64,000 nucleotides of DNA, from positions 186,001-250,000 of the forward strand of contig NW_002476251.1 in NCBI RefSeq assembly GCF_000189635.1, read 5' to 3'. The stretch is from Tetrahymena thermophila SB210 (taxonomy: Eukaryota; Ciliophora; Oligohymenophorea; Hymenostomatida; Tetrahymenidae). Positions 42,577-55,629 of the stretch are shown here, one piece after another. Below the pieces are notes generated by a model that saw only the letters and a program-made list of their open reading frames with translations, had not been told where the DNA came from and searched no databases. Position 1 is the stretch's first letter. Each line of letters begins with the position of its first letter. The position numbers and the translations under genes are program-made.

Positions 42577-45500
42577 TCAATCATGTGATGCTTTATTAAA
42601 TTAAAGAAAACTTCTAATGAACATATTGTGATCAATATACTTTTTAGAAGGATCATACTTTTGTTCAAAACTTTGCTCTTGAAAAGATTTCAAAACAACG
42701 TTATCTTTTTCAACATAACGTTCAGCATACTTGCATGCTTATTAAAATAAATTTTTATTTTAAGAAAAAATATGTATTTTTTATTAGTAGAATGTAATAA
42801 CTTATTCAAGTGGAATATATCCAGTATTAAAATCGATAGAGAATAGTTTTTATAATTCATCTAAATAGTCTTTGAGCACATTATATACTTTTTCTTTATC
42901 ATATCCAGTATCAAAATCAGTATAGTTTGCAGTATTTATATCATAAAAACGATGGTTCTTTCTATGGTAAGATTTGTGGTATTTTTCATAGCAAGACTTA
43001 CAAAAGACACATTATTCACAGCTTCTACATAAAATTTATACTTAGTTAACTTAGCAAATTCTACAAACTGGAGAGATATCACCCATAGTAAAGGTAATTT
43101 TGTTTTTGGAATTTAGACCAATAACATTTTAAAGTTTTCTAATTCCACGTTATATTGTAATGATGGCTGGCAGTTCTTGTGCTCTAAATAATTCTTTAAC
43201 ATCTTTTGCACCTTATTTTATTTTTTATTCGTAAGCAGGTTATTAATGCTACTGCATAGAACTGCTGTTTACTCCTTTTTCTTATTCTTCTTGGCCAAAT
43301 ACATCATCCTCTACAGGCTTAGCTTATTTCTATCTATTAATATACTGTTAAATTTTTGCTTATCTTTAATCTATGAAACTGTATTCTTCTCTAGTTAGCA
43401 ACTGCTTTAAGGCAATTAGTGCAACTTTAGGAGCTAATTTATTTTGCATATGGCAAAATACTGTCTAAAGAAGTTTTAGTGCTAGTATTTTACGTCTACG
43501 TACTAGATCATTTAACTTTGATACAAAGTTTCTTGTTTTCTTCTTTTTATGGTACCATTTAAAATAAACTTATATGAAGGTGCAAGCTCTCATCAACTTT
43601 TCTTTTTATTTTTTTGCTTGCACTCTTGATTTCCATCCTCTATATATTTTTTGTAGCAAAATAGTTGCTCCAACTACATTTTATACAGATAACTTTTATT
43701 GTTGCTAATATTATATATTTTTAGCTTTCTATCTTATATTATTCTAGAACTTTTAAGCTTATTTTTATTATTCAATTTCTTTTTATCTACGTTAATCATC
43801 AACTTATTCTTACAGCCTATCTATTGCAACTTGCTTAATAACTAATTTTTAGTAATCATTTCTCTCTTTATCAACTATATTCTTTGCTTTAATAACGATC
43901 TCACTCATTTGCATTAGTTCCTCAGTGAGCTTACCAATATTTTCCTAAATAGCTTCCATTCTTTCTCTTTGCATTATTACTAGCATTTCTTTTTCATCTT
44001 CTAGCTTCTTCTGTTGTAATTTTAATTACCCAGCCTTAGCAGTTAATTCAGTCATGTCCTTACCTTACTTTCTAAATTTCTATCTTTTTTCAAAAACTTC
44101 TTCCTACTTCTTTAATTTCTCTAAATATTTTTGATATTCAGGTCCTTTTCCTATTTCTTTTTCCTCTTCTTTCTTTATACATTTAATAACTACTCTCTAT
44201 CTGACTTCTAAGTCTAAAATTCTTTCTTATAATACAATAGGATTCTAAATATCTTTTAGCTCTCCCATAACTCTATTATACTCCTTTTAGCTCTATTAAC
44301 AAATACGTCAAGCTTAAAAATAGATTTAGAGTTTATAATTTTTACTTAATATTATGCTTCTAAATTTTTAACAAATTCGAATTCATTAATGACACCATCT
44401 TTGTTTGAGTCTATAATCTTGAGAATTTCTTAAATTTCTTCTTCAGTTAAATCTAAATCAAGTTTGCCTAGGAAACATAAATTTTATTATTGCAACAAAA
44501 CATATTTATAAAATTTAATTTACTCATATTTTATTCAATTTCTTCTATGGTTAATATACCATCTTTATTCACATCAAGCAATGAAAAAATCTTATTTATT
44601 ATAAAAATGTATCATGATTATTATTAAATTTCATATTTTAATTTTTTTTACATCAGACAAAGTTAAGCCTTGATCTGTAATTTTTTAAACAATTAATTCA
44701 ATAACAGTTAGTTAAGTAAGATACCTCTTTTCTTAGTCATTGATTTTATCTTCAAATATAAAAAGTTAATTTAGAATAAAATTAATTTAAATATTTATTT
44801 ATTTACCAAGCATACTAACTGATTCCTCATCATTAGTAGAGATATCAGTTAGTTCCTATTTTTTATTTAGTGCAGGTACCAATCCAAATGAAGTAAATTT
44901 GTTATCTCCTAAGACAACAACACCACTCTTATTTTTGATGGAATTGATTTATTCTTGATTCTTTTGCTACTTTTCTTTTTGCTTAGCTAAAGCAGCTTAA
45001 ATCTACTTGTTTTCTTCTATTAATTACTTCAGTATAACCTTTAGCTTTTTAATTTCTACTTGATCGTTTAGTTATTTCTCCTTTTGCTGTTCCTCGTACT
45101 GATAATTCTTTTCTTTTTCTTTCTACTTCTTTTCATCTTTTTCTTTGAGAATCTTTTCAATATTTTCAAGAGCTTTGTTACCTTTCTTAAGATTGTCTTA
45201 ACCTTCTTTAACAAACTCCTGGGCTTTCTTCTTTTGCATTTTCTCAATTTCAAGTTGCTCTAAATACCTATTGATATATAAGATTTATTTCCAAAAATAA
45301 ATTTATTTTATTGAACATACTTTTTCCTTTCAATTTTTTTCATTTAAGAGACAAACTCGTTCTCTCTTGCAATCTCATTTTTTTCTGATTCAATTTTTGA
45401 AATTTCATTTAAAGTTCCTTTCTTTGAAGCTAAATTCCCATCCCAATTCTTTTCTTTAATCTCATTTCTTGTTGATACCCTTGATTAAATTTGTTCCATT

Positions 45501-46981
45501 GTTTTCTTTTTCTTTAAGTTTTCTTCTTCAGTCTTAAGGTTTTTAAGCATTTACTATCTAAATTTTTCCTATTACTAAACTCTGTCTTCATTTTCATTTT
45601 TCTAGTAATCTTTCCTTGTGATATCGACCCAATTAGACTCTTCGTTTTCATATGTCAGATTTTATTTAGACTTTTTTTACTTTATTTTTTCTACAGCTTC
45701 TCTAATGTAAAGCTAATCTTCTTTTTCTTACAACTCTTTCTATTTTTATTCATGATTTTTTAGTATTTACTTAACATTATCCAATTAATTATCTAGTTAA
45801 TTCTTTCTTTTTTCTTTCTAGTCCTTAAGTATTTGTTATCTAAGTTATTTTTCTTTAAGTTTTTTAGTTTCCTCACTTTCTTCTTCTTCATCTTAATTTT
45901 ATGCAAGTGCTTAATCACCTTCTTCTTTTTCAGTTTCTCCAAAAATATCTTCATCTAGTTCATCCTTTGGTTTTCTTTCTACTGGTTTATCTTCTTGTTT
46001 TTTATTATCAGAAGATTTCTTTTGGTCTTCATTTTTATCTTTCATAAAGTTATTAACTTTAAGAGTTTTTGATTAAATATTAGGTAATTTAGGTTTTTTT
46101 TCTAATTTTTTTTCACTTTCTTCATTTTCTATTTTTTTCTTTTACAAATCCAACTAATGTTGAGTTAACTTTGTTTGACTAGGAGTAGCAGAGGCTTTTT
46201 TAGGCTAATCTACTTATTATTTTTTAGTTGGTGCAGGTGTTTTAGATTCTTTTATTATTGGTTTACTCTGTTTGGAATCTACTCCATTGACAGAAGGAAG
46301 TTATTTTTTAGAATCCTATTTGACTGTATTTAATGGAGCTTATTTAGCTGATTAAGGTCTTGGCGCTACTGATTTTTAAATCGTCTTTGGAGGAGGGGCC
46401 GCTGCTGCAGCCGCATTGCTTGGCTTTTTTAAATTATCTTTAAATTAAACAGAAGGAGTTTTAGTTTGAGAAGGTATTTTTTGATTTGATGCAGGCTTTT
46501 AAGTACTTTCTTACTTCGATTATTTTAAAGTATAATAATTGTTATCTTCATCTTCTACTTTTAAGCTTCTTATTGATTACTTAGAGCGAATACTAAAAGA
46601 ATTAGATTCTAACTCAAATTTATCCTCATAATCCTCCTCCACTTCTTCCACTTTCTATTTACTGTTTATTTTTTTTGGCTATTCTTCATCACTACCAAAA
46701 TCATTTTCATAAGCTTGCTCTTCTTGTTTTTTGATGCTTTTTTATTTTTTTTACTCTTCCTTTTATTATTCTTTTTGCTATTTCAGCAATCTTGCCTACT
46801 TTAAATCTTCTTGATATCTTTTTTCAGCTTCATCTGGATCCATTTCGTTATTCTTGAGGGCTTCGAGTTTTCTTTTCAAAGCCTTCACACTAGCATCACT
46901 TTCATCAGATTTTTAGCTTTTTTTATCATCTTCATCGCTATCCTCATAATACTTATCTAAGCTTTCTTCTATGTCTGTCAT
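42577..46981 (-). CDS. Coiled-coil protein with EF-hand pair, IQ motifs and B-box-like zinc finger
   Basis: The ATG is complement 46979-46981 and the TGA is complement 42577-42579. Introns at 45268-45320, 44750-44806, 44591-44651, 44468-44523, 44293-44345 and 42730-42801 give exactly 1351 codons. The order is: acidic start (DIEESLDKYYEDSDEDD), a Lys/Glu/Gln/Pro-rich region with an Ala7-Pro3 run, and coiled coils to ~730. Next come two canonical EF loops, DVNKDGILTIEE (~750) and DSNKDGVINEFE (~785), then more coiled coil and IQ-like ILLQKIYRGWKSR and CTFIQVYFKWYHKKKK (~1020-1050). A Cys/His cluster at ~1207-1247 (CRIC, CRSC, CVFCKSC, then spaced His) is of B-box/ZZ type. It probably binds Ca2+ and calmodulin and is likely ciliary or cytoskeletal. 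No known gene is recognised. Confidence 0.82.
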
Positions 46982-47475
46982 ATTTTATTTATTTGAATAA
47001 AAACAAAAATATTAAAGAAATTTTGATAATAAATTAAATCTTTTTATCAAAAGAAGCATAATAAACCATAAAAATTAAAACTACCAAAAATTTTGAAAAA
47101 AGAATAGATTTTTTTAGATTATATTTAATATAATTTTATAGAATAAAATAGCAGTTTTATAAAAAGTATCAATTGAATATGAAATAAAATGTTAATCAAT
47201 TGTATAGAAAATAATAGATCAGAATTAATTAACTTATTTAAAATAACTAAAATATTAAAAATAGTTGTTATATTTTAAAAAATAATTAATACAGACAGAA
47301 TCTAAGGTCATTATAAAAATGAGCTTGATATTTTTAATATTTAATTTTTTTTAAATTAATTTTTGGTTATTTTTTTAAAAGTAATTTTTTTGTTTCACTT
47401 AAAAGATATTAAAAAATTCTAAAGAATCTGTGACATCAAAAATTTAAATAAAATCAATATAATATAATTTTTAAA
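46982..47475. promoter_or_regulatory. Bidirectional promoter interval
   Basis: 494 bp between head-to-head start codons of the EF-hand/IQ/B-box gene and the MORN gene. It is very AT-rich. I see no specific transcription-factor motif; the arrangement would allow co-regulation. Confidence 0.4.
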
Positions 47476-49301
47476 ATGTTTGAATCTGTTGAAGAGTAGT
47501 TGCTCGAAAGAGAAATGATGAAAATTATCAAGTAGTTTTAACTAAATATTGATATCGAAAAAAATCAAGAAGTAATAGATTACAACAGTTATTTTTATTT
47601 AGTTAACTTTAATGCTTATAAATTATTTCAATCATTTTATTTACAGGTGAAAGTATAAAATGGCCAAAAGGATAAGGAAATAAACATAAAATCACAGAAT
47701 AAAGTAAATAAACATTTGAGATATACTTTTACTTAAGCTCAAATATTAAAAAAGGAAGTAGAAAAAGTAAATAAGGCAGTTGGAGATGAAGAAATAGATT
47801 GGGAATAAAACTATTTAGATTTAATGTAAGAATGTGGTTATTAATTACCAGATGAAGAAATTAATACCCAACTTGACAACGAAAATGAAAAAAAAATTAA
47901 TTTGATGATATAAAAAAATGATGAATGCCATAATAGGGATTTTGCATAATATAAATTGTAGCCTATAAATAATGAGAGTGATGATTAAGAAAGCGAAGAA
48001 GTCTAAAAATCAAAATAGATGATGAATGACCTTCATGATGAAGAAGAATAAATTATGACTCCAGAACAATAAAAGGAGTATTTTAAATCATTACGCAGTA
48101 AATACTTAAATGTAAAATAAGTAGATGAGTAAAAGTAAACAGAAAAATCAGTTGATACAACTGCTTATGCAACAAATGAATCTGATACCACTTAAATAAG
48201 TAGCTAAAATGTAGCTAATAATTAAAAATAATAGCCTTTATTAGAGGAAAAATAACTTGAATAGACTTAAAATGATGATTAAGGATAATTAAAATAAAAT
48301 GATAGCAGTTAAATTTAAAAATAAAATGAAAATAGTCAAAGCATAGATAAGCCTAGAAGTTTATTGCCATAAGATCACGTTACTTTAACAAGAGAAATGT
48401 ATGATGAATAGAAAAAGCAATAAAAAGCTCTAAAAAAGGCAATTCAAAATGCTAAAGATTTAGGTATAGTTTACAATGGAGTAATTAACTTTGAAAATTT
48501 CGATGAGACTAGCAGTGAAGAAGGAGAAGATTAAAATAAGCTTTAAGATTAAGAATAAGATGAATAATTAGAAGACAATAATGTCATAGAAGAGTAGGAT
48601 GAAGATGAATATGATGTATTGATTATTAAATTTTATATTTCTATTTGAAATAAAAATAAATTAAAAAAATAAATAAATGAAGGAAAACAATGACTAAACA
48701 ACTTAAGATGAACAAGTAAATGTCTTGACTGAAATAAAAAGAGAATATATTTAGACTAATAAATGGAATTGTAAAGAATATAAGATATTTTACTCAAACG
48801 AGGACATATACGAAGGTGAGATAGATGATAAAACATCTCTTAAAGATGGTTGGGGTGTTTACTTATATGCGAACGGTGAAAAATATGAAGGGTTCTTCTA
48901 AGATGATATTATCCATGGATATGGAAGATATTAGTAAATTTAACAAATTATAATCGAATTTTATCACTTTTTTATTTATCAGATTTTTAGGAGGACATAA
49001 GTATGAAGGCGATTGGAGTTAAGGTATGAAACATGGTGTGGGAATTCTTGAATTTGCTTCAGGAGATAAGTATATAGGATTTTTTGAGCGTGATAATTTC
49101 CATGGATAAGGTAGAATTGAATTTTCAAAAAGCTTATATAATTTAAATAAATTAATAAAAGGTGAATACTTTTACAAGAATGGAGATAAGTTTGAAGGTA
49201 CATTCGTACATGGAAAAAAAAATGGCACCGGTAAATTTTTAGGAGCTAATGGAAGAAAAATAATAGGAGAATGGATTGATGATCAACTTTAACATTTTTG
49301 A
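47476..49301 (+). CDS. MORN-repeat protein with acidic Gln-rich N-terminus
   Basis: ATG at 47476 and TGA at 49299-49301. Introns at 47572-47646, 48616-48682 and 48934-48982 give 545 codons. Residues 1-~380 are acidic and Gln-rich, with helical stretches (EKEVEKVNK-type) and runs such as EEGEDQNKLQDQEQDEQ. Residues ~385-540 hold MORN repeats: DIYEGEID, GEKYEGFFQDDIIHGYGRY, GHKYEGDWSQGMKHGVGIL, DKYIGFFERDNFHGQGRI, DKFEGTFVHGKKNGTGKF. MORN repeats are beta-hairpin scaffolds found in many axonemal and membrane-skeleton proteins. It is head-to-head with the EF-hand/IQ/B-box gene. A ~12-residue insertion interrupts the last repeats. Confidence 0.88.
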
Positions 49302-50040
49302 ATATATTTATATTTTAAAATTTAGTCATTTAAATTAGGGCAATTAAATAATGAAAAAATAAAATTAAAATTACTTTAGTATTAAGATTATTAAATATGT
49401 TGTTTATTTTTGCATAATGTTGATAATATTTTTTTGCAGATTCACGCAAACAGAGTTTAAAAAATTTAAAATTTCTTTTTGTTTGTATTTAAGTTTAAGT
49501 TTTAAATGGTAGCAAAATAATGTGTATTCTTTTTATAAATAAAGATAATACTATTTAAAAGTTAATAAAAAAGTTTAAATTTTAATTTAAAAAATAAAAA
49601 ATTAGAACATTTAAAATTTAAAAAGGAATATTTTAATTAATTAAATTTTTTATTAAATTTGTTTATCAAACATTTATTATAATTAAAGTAATTAAAATTT
49701 TTTATTTATTGAGTTATCTATTTATTTTTACTTAAGTATTAAAATTGGTATAACATTCAATATATCTAAATGTATAATTTATTAATTAAAATTATTACAG
49801 CTAGTTTTAATTTTTATTTTAAGATAAGTTAAATTTTTGGTTAAATACTTAGTTGAAATAAATAGAAAAATTATATTTGAAAGAATAAAATATTGAGATT
49901 TATTCATCAAAAATATAAACTCTATAAATTAACTATACATGGCATATAAATCTATTTAATTTAATTTAGTATTTTTAAAGTTTTGATAAATTATATTTTA
50001 CAGATTATTTATTATATTTTGGTTATTTATATTTAATTTT
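49302..50040. other. AT-rich spacer, convergent 3' ends
   Basis: 740 bp of AT-rich DNA; no gene or RNA recognised. Confidence 0.5.
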
Positions 50041-52855
50041 TCACACGTTATGCTCATGTTTGATTCTCAACCTCTTACCATACAAATATATGATCATTAG
50101 AATAAATGGTATGCAAGAGAGGACTTTAAAGAGAGATTTATAATCATTGAAAAGCTATTTGAAAAAAACTGACAGCTAATTTATAATTTTCTTTTAAGTA
50201 TCAGGATCATGTATTTTAAGAATATCTTCTAGGAAATTTATTCTAAGTAGAACGTTAGCCAAAAAATTGTCATTTGTTAAAGATAGACTTTAATTAAGAT
50301 GCATATAAGCAAGTTAATAATTTTAAGGAACACCTTGGCCTAGCTGCTCCATATAAGCTAAATTGAAGTAACCCTATGCTTAAATATAGCTTACCTAATC
50401 AATAATGTTTGAGTCTTTTTTTTCAGCAGCTAATTTGTAGTATTAATATGCTTTTGAATAGCTTTGTTTAACATTAATTCCATAATAAAAATAGTCACCT
50501 AATCTTAAATTACTATATCCACTTTAACTTATTGAAGTCTTTAGAAGCTAATATGAAACATATCCACTTATAGAATTTTTGGAAGAATTTTTTTCGATTT
50601 TAAGTAAATTATTCAAAGTTGTTTTATTTTTCACCATTTACAAAATATCTTCAAATAATAACTCATGGAAATCAATTTCTATAAATTTCTTTTCTACTAG
50701 TAGATTGTAAATAGGATCTTATTTCAATTCATTTTCTAAATCATAAAAATTTATATCATTGTAAGTGTAAATCCCAGAGTATTTATCTGCTAATATTGCT
50801 GCATTTTGTAATGAAACCTGAAATTTAATTATTAATTTAAATAAATGTTATAATTTTTACAAAACTTCATTAAAAAATATTTACATCATCTCCTAAATAG
50901 CCTGATATCAAATAGTTTAAATGGGATTGTCTATAGTTATTGAGTGAATACAAATAATTAGCTGAGTTTTAAAAGTGACTTGAAGCACTTCTTGACATGC
51001 TCCTGCTCATCAAAAGTGTGGAAAGCTCACAAGATTAATAAAAATCGACGCCATCTAGATAAAGTAAACCTTTTAATTTTAAATATTAGTAAAATATTAA
51101 AACATGTATTCTTTGTACCTAAAGCATATTATGCTAAAGCATGGCCTTTTTCTGATGCCAAATTTAGGTATTGGTGAGCTATTTATTTGTCTCTTAGGTG
51201 GATATCGGTAGAAGGAAGCATATGAATAACACCATAGTTGTACATTCCATTTACATCTTTCAAGCTTGCTGATTCTAAATTATTAAAATTTTCAATAAAA
51301 GCTAATATAAAATATCAAAAATTACTTTTAAATAAAGAGATTGCTTTTCTCTAATCTTTCTTCACTCCATATCCATTGTAGTATAAATAACCTTTGTCGA
51401 AGTTAAAGAAATAACTTAATAATTTGTTGCATTATATTATAAAATTTACCTAATCCATTTAGAGATATAGTATCCCCTTAGTCAGACAAGGACTAAAATA
51501 TGCTAAATGACATTTAATAATCCTTTTAAAATCATAATTAATTCGTTTAATTTTAAAGATAATTTATTAGTAAATTTTACTTTTTTAACCCCATAACCTC
51601 TCATATAATGGTATCCTAGCATTGCTCCTGCTTTGAAGGTGTTTATATTCTAGAATCATTTTTTAAAATTTTTTTATGAATGACAAAATAAAATAATTTA
51701 CCTAACTTATATTCTTTTTACTATATATAGATTAATAAATCTCAAACGATTTATTAAAGTCCCTTCTTACTCCATTTATGCCATAAAAATAAGATTCTGC
51801 TAAATTAAGTAATTCTCCTAAATTACTGCTTTGATAATTTAAGCTAATATGTTTGAAAGTCTCAAGTATTTTTATCTTATCTGAGTTAAGATTAAAGCTA
51901 AATAAATTCGAAGTCATGCTGTAAATCTAAAGGTCTAGCCTTATAATTTTACTTAAATTTGGAACTTAATCAGAATCTAGATATTAATCTTTTCCTAGGT
52001 CTTTGAAGTAAAGAGAAGCTGTACGACAATCAATATTAACTCCTCTTCCCTAGATTTTAAAATAACAAAAAGTAAAATAATTTATTTATATTATCTATTT
52101 TAAAGTTATGCTGTGCATACAAATACTTTGAGATATTTATTTTAAAGATAGATAATTAAATTAACTGTAAGAAATTGCACTATATTAGTGAATCAGTAGA
52201 TATAAAGAATGATTGATAGATAGATAGATTAATTGATTTTGAATCAAAATCAAATTAAATACGTTTAATAATTAATTACATGCATATATTTATGAGCTAA
52301 AGCTAGCTTAGAAAAGAAGTTCTATTGCTGTGATGATAAATATAAATCAAGAACTGAAGAAGAATTTCTCTTTTCAGAGACATATTAGTATATTGACAAT
52401 AGTTCTAGTTAAGATAAATTGTCTAAACTATAAGAACTAGTTTAATTGTTGATATCAGAAATAGTATTCTTAGCTTTTTCAAGTAATCTATCTAAGTTTT
52501 AGAGAATATTATAGCTACCATCCAATCTAAAGTTGCTGAATAAGCTAGTCATAAAGAGGGCATCTTATTACCCATAATATGCAGCCAACTTATAAAAATA
52601 ATATGATAATTTTAAGGAATTGTTATCATCATTTTATCCATAATAAATCAAATTAGCATATTAATTTATTAATTCTCCTAAATTGCTTTAAGTGCAGTTA
52701 TATTTGAATAACTCTAAAAGCTTTTCTTTAGCTTCACTAGATTCATAATATTTAATATGCTCATCTATTTCCTTAATTACTTCTAAGCAATTAAATAGTT
52801 AAATCTTTATTATACAAATGATAACAGCTATTTTTCCTAAAATATTTCTTATCAT
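50041..52855 (-). CDS. HRD3: SEL1L/HRD3-like ERAD subunit
   Basis: The ATG is complement 52853-52855 and the TGA is complement 50041-50043, with several small introns. The N-terminus is a signal peptide (NILGKIAVIICIIKIQLF). The body has Sel1-type repeats, e.g. LSYYFYKLAAYYGQQDAL, GRGVNIDCRTASLYF, LAESYFYGINGVRRDF, SNLRLGDYFYYGINV and GYFNLAYMEQLGQGVPQNYQ. It ends with a transmembrane helix, CIPFILMIIYLYG, and a short basic tail. A signal peptide, lumenal Sel1 repeats and a C-terminal anchor together are the layout of SEL1L/HRD3, the lumenal partner of the HRD1 ubiquitin ligase in ER-associated degradation. Exact exon borders in the middle were not all resolved, so the length (roughly 700 residues) is approximate. 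Confidence 0.8.
52233..52253. repeat. Short perfect inverted repeat in an HRD3 intron
   Basis: ttgattttga and tcaaaatcaa are 10-bp complementary arms around a single A. A GATA tetranucleotide run lies just upstream (about 52213-52227). It lies inside an intron, so a role in splicing or transcript folding is conceivable but unsupported. Confidence 0.6.
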
Positions 52856-53639
52856 CCTTCTTTGTTTTATTTGATTAAGAGAAAAATCTTAAATATCTAA
52901 TAATTTTACTTGATTTTTTAATTAAATCAATCATTTGAAATAAAAACAAAGTGAAAAAGATAGATAACTAAATAGATAGATAGATAATCATAAGCTTAAA
53001 AACCATAGAGCATTTAAAATTCCATTATAACTTGCTTCACAAATCAAACATTTGTCGATTTAATACATTTCATCTACATAAAAATTTATTTCCTAGAATT
53101 ATAGAATTAATCACAATTAATTGAATATTAATTGATATAAAGCTTATGATAACTAAAAACAAATGAAAAACATTATTAATTGGAGCTTTAAATAATTTGA
53201 AATATAATTTTTTTCTAAATAAAAAAAAATATTTTTGAATCTCAAATAAGTTTTAATAGAATTAAAGATTATAGTATTTTTATGAATAAAAATTATTTAT
53301 TTATCTTAAAAATATTATATCATTTGAATATATAAATCATCACAAGATTTTACATTTTTAAAAAAGAAAAATATATTTTTTTAAATAATTAAGAATTAAA
53401 AATTAATTTTTCTAATTTATTTAGTAGTTTAAATAATTTATTTAAAAAATATTTTTGATTCTAAGATCTAGAAAGATATGGTTGTTAATAAATTAATTTG
53501 TTATGAATCATTAAAATTGTGAAATCTAATTAAAATTTAAAAATTGATCAGAATAATAATCTTAAATTTGTTTAAGATTTGAAACAATTTTTTCATAACT
53601 TTGAATTAAATTTCATAACAAGGTATTACCAATTCTGTA
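52856..53639. other. Divergent promoter region HRD3/CHID1
   Basis: About 780 bp of AT-rich DNA, with a GATA microsatellite near 52958-52988. Both flanking genes encode proteins of the secretory pathway and diverge from here. No unfolded-protein-response element could be identified by eye. Confidence 0.45.
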
Positions 53640-55143
53640 ATGAGTACACTTAAGCTAGCCATTTGTTTATTTGTTTTGCTTGCTATTGTATAAGAAATAT
53701 AGGGCTCTCTTCTCTAAAGTAACATAAATAGATTACATAATACATGAAATAATAATTTTATAAATAATACGTTTTCAACAAATATATAAGCTAATAAAGA
53801 GAAAGAAAATATTGAAAATGCATTAGAAACATTAAAAAAGACAAAGAATATATATAAATCTAAATAGTTTAAGGGAGAGACCTTTGCTTTCTTAACACCT
53901 TGGTATAATATTTTTTTAAATTGAAAAACTCATTATTTTCAAAGGAATAAATAGGGTTTTGAAAGAGCGTTAAAATTTAAAGATAAGTTTACTTATCTTA
54001 GTCCTGTCTGGTTTGAAATAAAAGATTAAGGAGACTATTAAAAAGTAATTACTATAGATAGATATTCTCTTTTATGGTACTTATGATTTTATTTTAATTT
54101 CAAAAATAGCTTGATGGAGAACATAATATTGATGAAAATTTCTTAAGTCAAATAAGAGAACTTAATAAAGATAATTCAACAAATATTAAAATTCTCCCAA
54201 GAATTTATTTATCAGATGAATAAACCCTTATTAGCTTTAAAGATATGTGGGCTAGATAAAAAGTTCTTGATCAAATTGCTAAGTACATAGATAAATTTGA
54301 TGGATTTGTTTTAGATTCTGTATTTCTATCATATTTTTAAGCATCTAGACAGTATGATTAAATTGCTTTTGTTAGAGAACTAAGTCAACTTATCAGAGAT
54401 AAGCATAATAAGCTTTTTTTTGCATGCCTTTTAGTATATCAATTTTATAACAGAAAGCCATTAATTTAGATAATAAATTTAAAAACATAGGGAAAGTAAG
54501 ATAGATTTAAGTGGAAATAGTCTCACATGGTTGTTCTACTTGATTTAGTTGATAGATTATTAGTAAGTGCTTATGATTACCATTAGATTATTGATGGTTA
54601 TTATCCTATTAATCCTATCAATTGGATATAAGAAAATATTAACTTTTTTGACTAAAAGCATCGTCCTAAAATATTAATTGTAAAATTTTTTTAAAGGATT
54701 AAATTAATCAATAATTCTTTAACAAAGGGAATACCGTTTTATGGATTTAAGATTTCAGGCAGAGTAGATTATATCATGGGAGAAGAGTAATTAAAAAATA
54801 TTATCATTTGATATTTATTATTTCAGGTGTTTAAAGCTTAAAAATAAATATTTTATTCAAATTTTTATCTTTTAAGTTTTGCAAGCTGATAAAAACCTAA
54901 TAAAATCTTTAATTAACAAGGTTTAAGAAACTTATTGAAGAAAAAGAAATTGATTCAGTGAAATGGGTAGATACTTTGAAAGAATGTGTATTTAGATCAT
55001 CAGATGAGGAAAGTGTTAGATATTATTACCCCTGTTTGAAATTTATTGACGAAAGGCTCAAGCTTTTTGAGTAAGAAAATATTGCAGGAGCATATATATG
55101 GGAATTAGGTTAAGGATAAGATATTTTACTAGAACCCTTTTGA
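53640..55143 (+). CDS. CHID1: CHID1-like GH18-fold secreted protein
   Basis: ATG at 53640 and TGA at 55141-55143. Introns at 53719-53790, 53903-53944, 54045-54109, 54680-54727 and 54787-54920 give 380 residues. The N-terminus is a signal peptide (LKLAICLFVLLAIVQ). The diagnostic strands are FLTPWNQGFERAL, FTYLSPVWFEIK, IKILPRIYLSDE, YIDKFDGFVLDSVFLSY, ILIGIPFYGFKISG and the last strand GAYIWELGQGQD. These follow the chitinase-domain-containing protein 1 family rather than true chitinases. The usual GH18 catalytic DxxDxDxE is replaced around DGFVLDS, so chitinase activity is unlikely and a saccharide-binding role fits better. Length equals that of animal CHID1. Confidence 0.85.
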
Positions 55144-55629
55144 TTAATAGAAAACATATTTTTATTTAAAGGAAAATATTTTATTTTTCATAAAAAAAAA
55201 TTATTTGCTTTTATTAAAATTTATAAAAAATAAATAATTTTCACCAACATTGTTTGTTTATTTGTTTAGCTTTTCATTATAATTTATTATCATTTAATAT
55301 GAAAAATAATTAAGTTTTGATTGATATGTAATATTTTATGAATATCAAATGTTTCTATTGGTAACTAGATAGACGACATTGATTGCAAAATAAGGAAATT
55401 AATTAATTGTTAATTTATTAAATATCTATAAAAAGATTGACTTTATTTTACTTATAAAAAATAAAAAGTTAATACAAAAAGAAATAATTATTTTCTTAAA
55501 GCTATAGAAAACTAGAATTATTTGTTTATAGCACATACCATTTTAAAAGAGCACTATAAAGAATAAAGCATTTTTGATAAATTATCATAAATACAATTAG
55601 AAACAACTATTATAAAATAATAACTAGCT
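55144..55629. other. AT-rich spacer between tandem genes
   Basis: About 490 bp, AT-rich; no element recognised. Confidence 0.5.

Noticed and set aside
44293-44345. Apparent frameshift in the EF-hand/IQ/B-box gene
   Set aside because: A 53-nt GTAAAA..AATAG intron joins the frames at phase 0 and makes the whole CDS divisible by three.
45068-45253. Lys/Arg-rich 61-residue minus-strand frame
   Set aside because: Out-of-frame shadow of the coiled-coil coding region of the EF-hand/IQ/B-box gene.
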